Part shown: positions 18,280 to 26,200 of the stretch, in pieces
Numbering within the stretch: position 1 is the first letter of the stretch
Layout: every line of letters starts with the position of its first letter
NCBI RefSeq assembly: GCF_035306585.1
Contig: NZ_DATGNU010000123.1
Span: forward strand, 1-64,000
Length of the DNA: 64,000 bases
DNA from: Galbibacter sp035306585
GTDB lineage: Bacteria; Bacteroidota; Bacteroidia; Flavobacteriales; Flavobacteriaceae
Reading direction: 5' to 3'
Position numbers and translations under genes: made by a program
Notes under the pieces: generated by a model
Databases searched by the model: none
Seen by the model: the letters and a program-made list of their open reading frames with translations, nothing else
What the model was told of the DNA's origin: nothing

Positions 18280-18526
18280 GAAAAAGATTGATTGTAGTAT
18301 TGTTGAATCTTAAGCATATCTAAATTTTCTGTTTTAACAAATTTACAACTGACTTTTTTCAATTAAAATCGCTTACTACCTAAAGGTTGAGAATTATGTA
18401 GACTATAAGTAACTCTAAAATAATTTTAACACACACTTTTATGGTCGAATTACCTAGGTGGATAAAGACCTATTATCAATAAAATTAATTTTGAAATTTG
18501 ATCAAAATATAAAACGTTATTGTTTT
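18280..18526. other. Intergenic, no gene seen
   Basis: AT-rich spacer between the acyltransferase promoter and the small-RNA promoter. No plausible reading frame, repeat or hairpin with a T-run was found. Confidence 0.6.
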
Positions 18527-18561
18527 TTTGTCGTGTAAAATAAGAAGAAGCAGTATTTTTG
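18527..18561 (+). promoter_or_regulatory. Strong consensus promoter of candidate small RNA
   Basis: TTTG (18527-18530), 23 bases, then TATTTTTG (18554-18561), an exact TAnnTTTG followed by GC-rich initiation sequence. This is among the best promoter matches in the window, yet the next start codon is 240 bases away. Confidence 0.6.
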
Positions 18562-18566
18562 CATCC

Positions 18567-18710
18567 CCAATAAAATAAGTGGTTCTGAGCTGAAAGTGGA
18601 ATGATCGACTAGAGGTAATTATTACCGACAAACAGCATTTCTTTCGATGCTTCATGCTATTATTTTGACTAATTTCCCCAACTACCGAACCTGAAAAGTT
18701 GGAATTTTTT
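18567..18710 (+). ncRNA. Candidate small RNA, about 143 nt
   Basis: It lies between a near-consensus promoter and a terminator hairpin. Visible pairings: AAAATAA (18572-18578) with TTATTTT (18660-18666) closes a region with two hairpins, GGTAA/TTACC (18614-18618 with 18622-18626) and AGCAT/ATGCT (18634-18638 with 18647-18651). The terminator CCAACT/AGTTGG follows. There is no plausible protein frame. It does not look like tRNA, tmRNA or RNase P. A 6S-type RNA, the flavobacterial Flavo-1 class or a new RNA are all possible, and none was recognised by sequence. The alternative is a long attenuated leader for the lipoprotein at 18800. Confidence 0.5.
18678..18710 (+). terminator. Terminator of candidate small RNA
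   Basis: CCAACT (18678-18683) pairs with AGTTGG (18697-18702) around a 13-base loop, followed by AATTTTTT. The stem is short but the T-run is good. Confidence 0.5.
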
Positions 18711-18799
18711 GACGCGTTCATATGTAGGTAAAAATCTATACCCTATGCTTATTGTTTCTTGTGCTTTGTCTTAAAATCAATTAAACAATTTGTAAAAAA

Positions 18800-19516
18800 A
18801 TGAAAAAAGTAATTTTAGTTTTAGCCTTTTTAATGACTTCTTGTAGTTCCGATTCTGATGCTCTAATACCTGATCAGGAAGTTGCAATGAAGGATATTAC
18901 ATTGAATTTGGATGTATTAATCGCTAGTGAATCCAGTCCCATCATGCAGCGAAGATCGACTTGTGATTTCCCAGAATTGTACCATCATAAAATCAGCAAC
19001 ACTTTTAACGTCTATTTTATTCCAACACAAGGGGGAGCGTCCTTTACATTCACCGATGTGAACGAAGGAAAATCTACCTTTTCAATTCCAGAAATTGAAT
19101 ACAGAGTGGTGGTAACCAACAGTGATAAAAAGTATAGAGGTGAACTTCCAATAACCTCTGATGTACTTTACTTATTTGGAGAAAGTACTGTTGACTTTAA
19201 AATGGTAGATACAGTAGATGTAGCGGTTACCAATGATTATGCAAGTATTATGGTGGTAAGCAATACCGCGATAACTCATGTTCCTGTTTTCGCTGGAGTC
19301 CCTCTTTCTCTTACAGGAGAATATTACAACATTTACGTTAGAAGTAATGATGGGCCAATTACGGGAACCCTTGGTATAAATGATTACAAAGAGAATTACG
19401 AAGGGACTTTTACGCCCAATGAGGTATATCGATTTATGATTTGTCCACAAGGGAGTGTCAATATTATTGTGGACTCCGATATCCTAACTAGAATTCATGA
19501 CCAGATTATAGGGTGA
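18800..19516 (+). CDS. Lipoprotein of unknown function
   Basis: A 238-residue predicted lipoprotein. MKKVILVLAFLMTSC gives a signal with lipobox MTSC (Cys15), followed by a Ser/Asp linker. The mature part is rich in beta strands and Thr/Val, with no recognised domain or catalytic motif. It has two Cys residues (in STCDF and MICPQ). The gene lies 90 bases after the candidate small RNA and ends just before a strong bidirectional terminator, so it is monocistronic. The role is unknown; it is probably on the cell surface or facing the periplasm. Confidence 0.65.
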   Translation: MKKVILVLAFLMTSCSSDSDALIPDQEVAMKDITLNLDVLIASESSPIMQRRSTCDFPELYHHKISNTFNVYFIPTQGGASFTFTDVNEGKSTFSIPEIEYRVVVTNSDKKYRGELPITSDVLYLFGESTVDFKMVDTVDVAVTNDYASIMVVSNTAITHVPVFAGVPLSLTGEYYNIYVRSNDGPITGTLGINDYKENYEGTFTPNEVYRFMICPQGSVNIIVDSDILTRIHDQIIG

Positions 19517-19560
19517 ATTAAACGTCCCCGCTGTAGTATTTACTAAGCAACTAAATATGA

Positions 19561-19602
19561 AAAGCCTAAATCGATCGAGTATCCCGTTGATTTAGGCTTT
19601 TT
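19561..19602. terminator. Bidirectional terminator
   Basis: AAAGCCTAAATC (19561-19572) and GATTTAGGCTTT (19589-19600) form a perfect 12-bp stem with a 16-base loop. T residues follow on the forward strand, and A residues precede on the left, so it can serve the convergent lipoprotein and aspartokinase genes. Confidence 0.8.
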
Positions 19603-19625
19603 GATTTATGGTTCTGTTGTGCTTA

Positions 19626-20876
19626 CTACTTCACGACCAGTTGCACTGTTTGTTGTGTTCTTTGCTCCACTAATACCTCTTTTCCATTTTGTAAAGAATG
19701 AATCGCTTGATCGTTAAAGTGTCTTATTGTATAAAGCGATACATCCTCGTAATGGGAGACTTTAAATTTTGATTTTAGCGTATTTAGCAAATCGTCTAAC
19801 TGATTAAATTTGTTGTCAACACAAACAGAAAAACTTATTGCTGAATTTTGAATCAGATCCACTTTCATGCGATTTTCGCTGAATAATTTAAAAATCTCGC
19901 TAATATTTTCTTCCACTATAAAGGAAAAGTCTAAGGAAGATAGTTTCATCAGTACGAGGCCTTTTTTAACGATAAAACATGGGATTTTAGGAGAAATGCT
20001 TTCCCCTTTCATAACTACCGTTCCTTCAGCGGTTGGATTGGCAAATGACTTGACGTATAAGGGAATTTCTTTGCGCTGAAGTGGTTGTAGTGTTTTTGGG
20101 TGTATTACAGAAGCCCCGTAAAAAGCGAGCTCTATGGCTTCTCTGTAGGATATCTTGTTTAGTAATTCCGCGTTTTCAAAGTACCTAGGGTCAGCATTTA
20201 ATACACCTGGAACATCCTTCCAGATGGTAACAGAATCAGCATTTAAGCAATACGCGAAAATTGCTGCGGTATAATCTGAACCTTCTCTACCTAGGGTGGT
20301 GGTGAAATTGTTATCGTCGCTACCTAAGAATCCTTGGGTGACATAGAGTTGATTCTTATCTACCTTGGCTGATATACATTGCTGGGTGCGTTCCCAGTCC
20401 ACTGTGCCTTCTCGATAGTTGTCATTGGTTTTGATGCAATCTCTCACATCGAGCCAGCTATTTGTCATTCCACACTTATCCAAATAAGCACTAATGATAC
20501 TAGTGGAAATTAATTCACCATAACCCACGACTTGATCATATACAAAACTGTATTTGGGAGACTTATTCCATGCTAAAAATCCTCGTACTTGCTCGAACAA
20601 TTCATCTAACCTAGCGAAAATCGGGTGTTGTTTTGTTTCAAAAAGCGCTACAGCAATATTGTAGTGATAATCATAAATGGTATCAAAACTTTCTTGAAGT
20701 TTACTCTTGTCTTCAAAATAGTTCTTTACCACCAACTCCATAGCATTGGTTGTTTTGCCCATTGCCGAGACGACTAAAAGTGTATTTTGATGTCCAACAG
20801 TTTCTAGGACTTTAACTACATTTTTTATTCCAGATGCATCTTGAACAGAAGCTCCTCCAAATTTGAAAATTCTCAT
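19626..20876 (-). CDS. lysC: Aspartate kinase (monofunctional)
   Basis: Catalyses ATP-dependent phosphorylation of aspartate, the first step to lysine, threonine, methionine and diaminopimelate. Evidence: N-terminal FKFGGASV with the KFGG nucleotide motif, GREGSDYTAA with the conserved Arg/Glu/Ser-Asp, and WKDVPGVLNADPR. A C-terminal regulatory region with ACT-like segments (SFIVEENISEIFKLFSENRM) suggests end-product control. The reading frame extends further upstream, but the ATG at 20876 gives the family N-terminus MRIFKFGGAS (416 residues) and overlaps the stop of the GNAT gene by 4 bases (ATGA), indicating translational coupling. Confidence 0.93.
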   Translation of the reverse strand: MRIFKFGGASVQDASGIKNVVKVLETVGHQNTLLVVSAMGKTTNAMELVVKNYFEDKSKLQESFDTIYDYHYNIAVALFETKQHPIFARLDELFEQVRGFLAWNKSPKYSFVYDQVVGYGELISTSIISAYLDKCGMTNSWLDVRDCIKTNDNYREGTVDWERTQQCISAKVDKNQLYVTQGFLGSDDNNFTTTLGREGSDYTAAIFAYCLNADSVTIWKDVPGVLNADPRYFENAELLNKISYREAIELAFYGASVIHPKTLQPLQRKEIPLYVKSFANPTAEGTVVMKGESISPKIPCFIVKKGLVLMKLSSLDFSFIVEENISEIFKLFSENRMKVDLIQNSAISFSVCVDNKFNQLDDLLNTLKSKFKVSHYEDVSLYTIRHFNDQAIHSLQNGKEVLVEQRTQQTVQLVVK

Positions 20877-21355
20877 GAATTCTTGTCTATAAATTTTTTT
20901 ATTCCGTTTTCGTCCATTTGAACGGTATCCCAATCGCTTAAAACCTGGGCTCCATTTTTCTTGTAAAATTCGACCGCTGTTTCATTCCAATTAAGAACGA
21001 CCCATTCGATACGTCTCACACCTTGCTCAGCCCCATATTTAATCACCTCTTTGAACAGAGCGCTTCCTAGCCCAAGGCCTCGTTTGTTTTGACGAACGAC
21101 CAAATCTTCTAAATGGAGGGTTCTCCCTTTCCATGTCGAATACCTCGGGTAGCATAGTGCAATACCATCTATTTGACCCTTTTTTTCGGCAACAAAGCAT
21201 TTGAACAAAGGATGTTCAGAGAAACCATCTCTCTCCAAATCCTCCTTTGTGATTACTACAGCATCAGCTTCTTTTTCAAATTCAGCCAATTCTTGAATAA
21301 GCTCAAGAACTTGACTCATATCACTTTTTGTGGCTATGCGAATGGTGTATTTCAT
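20873..21355 (-). CDS. GNAT-family N-acetyltransferase
   Basis: A 160-residue acetyltransferase. The acetyl-CoA site is seen in VVRQNKRGLGLGSALFKEVI (the R/Q-x-x-G-x-G/A pattern), preceded by LEDL and followed by VLNWNETAVEFYKKNGAQVL, the usual end of the fold. It resembles the SAT/diamine acetyltransferase-like group found in many bacteria, but the acceptor cannot be assigned. It is the first gene of a two-gene operon with aspartokinase, joined by an ATGA overlap. Confidence 0.88.
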   Translation of the reverse strand: MKYTIRIATKSDMSQVLELIQELAEFEKEADAVVITKEDLERDGFSEHPLFKCFVAEKKGQIDGIALCYPRYSTWKGRTLHLEDLVVRQNKRGLGLGSALFKEVIKYGAEQGVRRIEWVVLNWNETAVEFYKKNGAQVLSDWDTVQMDENGIKKFIDKNS

Positions 21356-21363
21356 ATCTGTTA

Positions 21364-21371
21364 CAAATATA
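21364..21371 (-). promoter_or_regulatory. -7 promoter element of GNAT-lysC operon
   Basis: The reverse strand reads TATATTTG, an exact TAnnTTTG match, ending 8 bases before the ATG at 21355. The leader would be only a few bases long. No clear -33 element is seen. Confidence 0.4.
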
Positions 21372-21414
21372 ACTTAAAGTTAGAATACTATAAAAATGAT
21401 TTTTAACGAAAACG

Positions 21415-21443
21415 TTGTAGTTTCACAAAAATACCGATATTTG
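21415..21443 (+). promoter_or_regulatory. Probable fbp promoter
   Basis: TTG (21415-21417), 18 bases, then GATATTTG (21436-21443), one mismatch from TAnnTTTG. Transcription would begin near 21449, downstream of the GTG at 21445, so the ATG at 21469 is the likely fbp start. Confidence 0.5.
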
Positions 21444-21468
21444 TGTGCTTAAAAACTTAAAAAACATC

Positions 21469-22476
21469 ATGACCAAAAAAAATCAAACTCTCGGGGAGTT
21501 TATTATTGAGAATCAAAAGGCCTTTCCTTATTCTACAGGGGAATTATCAAAATTAATTAATGCCATACGTCTGGCAGCTAAGGTAGTGAACTACGAGGTA
21601 AACAAGGCAGGGTTAGTCGATATTCTCGGCTCCAGTGGAGATATTAACGCTCAGGGTGAGGATCAACAGAAATTGGATGTTCTGGCCAATGAGAAATTTA
21701 TACAATCCTTGACCAATAGAGAAATCGTCTGTGGGATCGCCTCCGAAGAGGAAGATGATTTTGTGGTCATAAATAGCCATGACAACAACCATCAAAACAA
21801 GTATGTGGTGCTTTTTGATCCTTTGGACGGCTCCAGTAATATTGATGTGAATGTTTCTGTTGGAACGATCTTCTCTGTATATCGCAGAATTACCCCTATT
21901 GGTACACCAGTGAGTATGGAGGATTTCTTACAGCCAGGCAGACAACAAGTAGCTGCTGGTTACGTGATTTACGGAACCTCAACCATGTTGGTTTATACCA
22001 CAGGATGTGGAGTTAATGGATTTACCTTAAACCCGGCCATTGGGACCTTCTATTTATCACACCCCAATATGCAGTATCCTAAAGATGGAAGAATTTATTC
22101 GGTCAATGAAGGTAATTATGTGCACTTCCCAGAAGGGGTTAAAAAGTACATTAAATACTGCCAAGAAGAAGAAGGTGATCGGCCCTATACATCTCGATAC
22201 ATTGGGTCCTTGGTTTCTGATTTTCATAGAAACATGATCAAAGGAGGGATATTTATCTATCCTAAAAGTAGTTTGTCGAACAATGGTAAATTACGCTTGT
22301 TGTATGAGTGTAATCCGATGGCCTTTATTGCAGAACAAGCAGGAGGAAAGGCGAGCGATGGTTATCAGTCTATACTAGATGTGGTGCCCACAAGCCTACA
22401 TCAGCGAATTCCATTTTTCTGTGGAAGTAAAAATATGGTAACTAAGGCAGAGGAGTTTATAGCAACATACAACTAA
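21469..22476 (+). CDS. fbp: Fructose-1,6-bisphosphatase class I
   Basis: Gluconeogenic enzyme that dephosphorylates fructose-1,6-bisphosphate. The metal-binding signature DPLDGSSNIDVNVSVGTIF is intact, preceded by GIASEEEDD. The C-terminal substrate region LLYECNPMAFIAEQAGGKA is the classic FBPase I motif. The ATG at 21469 gives 335 residues, a normal length. An upstream GTG at 21445 is rejected because it falls within the promoter/initiation region. Together with pckA at 48.5 kb it shows the organism has gluconeogenesis. Confidence 0.96.
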   Translation: MTKKNQTLGEFIIENQKAFPYSTGELSKLINAIRLAAKVVNYEVNKAGLVDILGSSGDINAQGEDQQKLDVLANEKFIQSLTNREIVCGIASEEEDDFVVINSHDNNHQNKYVVLFDPLDGSSNIDVNVSVGTIFSVYRRITPIGTPVSMEDFLQPGRQQVAAGYVIYGTSTMLVYTTGCGVNGFTLNPAIGTFYLSHPNMQYPKDGRIYSVNEGNYVHFPEGVKKYIKYCQEEEGDRPYTSRYIGSLVSDFHRNMIKGGIFIYPKSSLSNNGKLRLLYECNPMAFIAEQAGGKASDGYQSILDVVPTSLHQRIPFFCGSKNMVTKAEEFIATYN

Positions 22477-22519
22477 CCACATAAAGAAATTCGATTTGAT
22501 AAGGATTTGCTTTATGTGG
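22477..22519. terminator. Stem-loop between convergent genes
   Basis: CCACATAAAG (22477-22486) and CTTTATGTGG (22510-22519) form a perfect 10-bp stem with a 23-base loop, directly after the fbp stop. No T-run follows, so Rho-independent termination is doubtful. Confidence 0.35.
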
Positions 22520-22541
22520 CCAGGGTATGTCCACAGGCACT

Positions 22542-22976
22542 CTATGCTGGGACTAAACTTCTAATACCATCTGAAAAGGCTTCCAAATCAGCACCATCAT
22601 GAATGAGTTCTAGCGCTTTTTTGGTAAGATCATTGACAATTTCTGATCGAAATCCGAGCCCGATTGCAAGTCTACGCATTATTCGCATTTCGTCTTCATC
22701 TTCGATATGATCCACATAAATCATACGTGCAATATCGTACAAACGATCTAATCTGGACTCATAAGAAATTGGAGGATTTATCGGGTAAGCGGTAGGGTTC
22801 TCCAATACCTTTAAATATAGCTCACTTGAGATGTCCAAGTTGTCAGCGAGGCGATCCAAAAAGGCTTTTTCCTCAGCATTAATTTCACCATCGGACAAGG
22901 CGACTCTCACTATAGCTGCAAAATGATCACGGTTTCTTTCTCTAAAACCTGGTGAATATAAATCTGAAATTGACAT
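22542..22976 (-). CDS. TerB-like helical protein
   Basis: A 144-residue cytoplasmic all-helical protein. The core VRVALSDGEINAEEKAFLDRLADNL matches the TerB/DjlA-type domain, in which acidic residues (D-G-E-I...E) can bind a metal. A second helical half has IYVDHIEDEDEMRIMRRLAIGLGF. The TerB name comes from tellurite resistance, but no other ter gene is nearby, so a tellurite role should not be assumed. It is a single gene converging on fbp. Confidence 0.8.
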   Translation of the reverse strand: MSISDLYSPGFRERNRDHFAAIVRVALSDGEINAEEKAFLDRLADNLDISSELYLKVLENPTAYPINPPISYESRLDRLYDIARMIYVDHIEDEDEMRIMRRLAIGLGFRSEIVNDLTKKALELIHDGADLEAFSDGIRSLVPA

Positions 22977-22999
22977 TGATAATAGGTTTTTGTGATCGA

Positions 23000-23007
23000 C
23001 AAAGATA
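23000..23007 (-). promoter_or_regulatory. -7 promoter element of terB-like gene
   Basis: The reverse strand reads TATCTTTG, an exact TAnnTTTG match, 23 bases before the ATG at 22976. The -33 element is unclear. Confidence 0.35.
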
Positions 23008-23202
23008 GTTAAACCAACAAATTAAACTATTTTTTTGTTGATTTAAAAACAGTTAAGATCAAGGATTTGTAAATTCGATTTTCATGGATTTGTCGTTGAT
23101 AACTCTTTTTAGTTTCGGTTTCAAACTCCCTTTAAATTATGTATTTTTAAGTTTTTAAAGTCGTTACGACTAAGATCTTCAATACTAAATAGATAGCGTT
23201 AT

Positions 23203-26200
23203 ATGTACCTGATTTTTGATACAGAAACTACTGGATTGCCAAAGCGATGGGATGCCCCCATAAGCGATGTGGATAATTGGCCAAGAGCGGTTCAAATTGC
23301 ATGGCAATTACACGATGACATGGGAGCTGTGATCGAGCATCAGGATTATCTCATTAGGCCTGAGGGTTTTAATATTCCATTTGATGCTGAAAAAATTCAC
23401 GGAATTTCTACTGAACTTGCCCAAGAGCAAGGGGTTTCATTACAGGAAGTGCTAGAGAAGTTCTCTAAAGTACTCGAACAAACCAAATTTATTGTAGGTC
23501 AAAATGTTGGTTTTGATGTCAATATCATGGGGGCTGAATTTTATCGTTTAGGCATACCAAATGTGATGGAAAGCCTACCTGTACTAGATACCTGCACAGA
23601 GGTCACCGCTAGTATGTGTCAAATTCCTGGTGGTAGAGGAGGGAAGTTTAAATTACCAACTTTAACGGAATTGCATGAATTTCTGTTTCAAGAACCTTTT
23701 GCGGAGGCTCATAATGCTACAGCGGATGTGGAAGCCACATCACGTTGTTTTTTAGAGTTAATTCGTAAGCAAGTTTTCACTCGTGAAGAACTAGATGTTC
23801 CTGAGGACTATTTCAGAAACTTTAATTTGGCAAACCCTACGCCAATCCAACTTATAGGGTTAAAACATATTAACCTAAAAGAAGCCTCGGACAAGATTCG
23901 TAAGGAACTTGCCAAAGAATCCCCTGATGAAGCGTTATCCAAAGAAGAGCTTCATAAAAATATAAAAGATCTCCAGGGTGCAACCTTTGCACACCTACAC
24001 AATTATACGCAGTTTTCCATACTGCAATCTACCGCTAGTATTTCGGATTTGGTCAAAGCAACTGCTGAGCATAAAATGCCTGCGGTTTCCATTACCGATA
24101 TGAATAACATGATGGGAGCCTTCCATTTTGTGAAGGAAGTAGGCAATCACAATAAAGCTGCACTCGCCCAGAATAAGGCTGACCAGGAGGCTGGAATTCC
24201 ACCATCGCAAGTACTGATTAAACCCATTGTAGGTTGTACTATCAATGTGTGTGAAAACCACTTGGATAAATCTGTAAAAGATAATGGATATCAAATTGTG
24301 ATGTTGGCTAAAAATAAAAACGGCTATCACAATCTTGCCAAAATGTCCTCTATCGCCTATACAGAAGGATTTTACTATGTCCCTCGAATTGATAAAAAAG
24401 TGGTGGAGCAGTATAAGGAGGACATTATAGTACTCACTGGAAATCTCTATGGTGAAGTGCCTTCAAAGTTATTAAATGTAGGGGAGGTTCAGGCCGAAGA
24501 AGCGCTTTTATGGTGGAAAGAACAATTTGGTGAAGATCTTTACGTAGAGGTGATCCGTCATAATCAAGAGGACGAGGATCGCGTTAATGGAGATCTGATC
24601 AAATTAGCCCAAAAGCATGGTCTGAAACTTGTGGCCACTAATAACACTTATTATATCAGTAAAGAAGATGCCAATGCGCACGATATTCTTCTATGCGTAA
24701 AGGATGGGGAGAAAAAAAATACACCTATTGGAAGAGGACGTGGGTATCGTTATGGGTTGCCAAACCAAGAATATTATTATAAGAGCAGCCAGGAAATGAA
24801 GGCGATATTTAAGGATATTCCTGAGGCGATCTTCTCCATTCAAGAGATTATTGACAAGGTCGAACCTTATGAGTTGGCAAGAGATGTGCTGTTGCCTGCC
24901 TTTGATATTCCAGAACAATTCCAAGTTGAGGAGGATAAAATTGATGGTGGTAAAAGAGGTGAAAACAACTATTTAAAACACTTAACCTATCAAGGTGCCA
25001 AAAGAAGATATGCTGAAATAACCCCGGAGATTAAAGAACGATTGGACTTTGAACTTAGTGTGATTGAAAATACTGGTTATCCTGGTTACTTTTTAATAGT
25101 GCAAGACTTCATAGCAGCAGCACGTGAGATGGATGTGTCTGTTGGTCCAGGTCGTGGATCAGCTGCAGGATCCGCAGTAGCCTATTGCTTAGGAATTACC
25201 AATTTAGACCCCATTGAATACGACCTACTTTTTGAGCGGTTTCTAAATCCAGATCGTGTTTCCCTTCCCGATATTGATATTGACTTTGACGATGAAGGGC
25301 GCAGCAAAGTAATGGACTATGTGATCAAAAAGTACGGTGCAAATCAAGTAGCGCAAATTATCACTTATGGAACCATGGCAGCAAAATCATCCATTAGAGA
25401 TACTGCTAGGGTTTTGGATCTACCGCTCCACGATGCCGATCGTATCGCCAAATTGATTCCCAATATGAAGTTGGGTAAAATATTTGGGATGGAGGATAGT
25501 AAGTTAAAAGAAAGTCTTCGGGCTGAAGAACTTGAAAAGGTTTTTGAACTAAAGAACATTTCTGAAGGGGATGACCTAGAGGCACAAACAGTAAATCAGG
25601 CAAGAGTCCTTGAAGGTTCTCTTCGAAATACTGGAATCCATGCCTGTGGGGTCATTATTACTCCTGATGATATTACCAAATTTGTACCAGTATCCATCGC
25701 TAAGGATTCTGACTTATATGTTACGCAGTTTGACAACTCTGTGGTGGAAAGTGCAGGACTTTTAAAGATGGACTTCTTAGGGTTAAAAACCTTGACACTT
25801 ATAAAAGACACTGTCAAATTAGTAAAGTTCAAACATGGAATTGATTTAAATCCAGATGAATTTCCTTTAGACGATCAGAAAACCTATGAATTGTTTCAAG
25901 CGGGTGAAACTGTTGGGATATTCCAATATGAATCTGCTGGAATGCAAAAACATATGAAGGATCTCAAACCTACAGTTTTTGCTGACTTAATTGCGATGAA
26001 CGCTTTATATCGTCCTGGGCCGTTAGAATACATTCCGAGTTTTATTCGCAGAAAGCACGGAGATGAGCCAATTGTATACGACTTGCCAGCCATGGAGGAG
26101 TACCTTGATGAGACCTACGGAATTACAGTATATCAGGAGCAGGTGATGTTACTTTCTCAAAAATTGGCGGGTTTTACTAAGGGGGAAGCGGATATGCTTC

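Noticed and set aside
18485..18721. Reverse-strand open frame of 78 codons across the candidate small-RNA locus
   Set aside because: It runs antisense through the forward promoter and hairpins, its composition is not protein-like, and it has no promoter of its own.
20877..20933. N-terminal extension of aspartate kinase
   Set aside because: It would overlap the GNAT gene by about 60 bases, and the family begins at MRIFKFGG. The ATGA overlap is the normal coupling arrangement.
22542..22976. Tellurite resistance locus
   Set aside because: Only a TerB-like domain is present; no terA, terC, terD or terE-like gene lies nearby.
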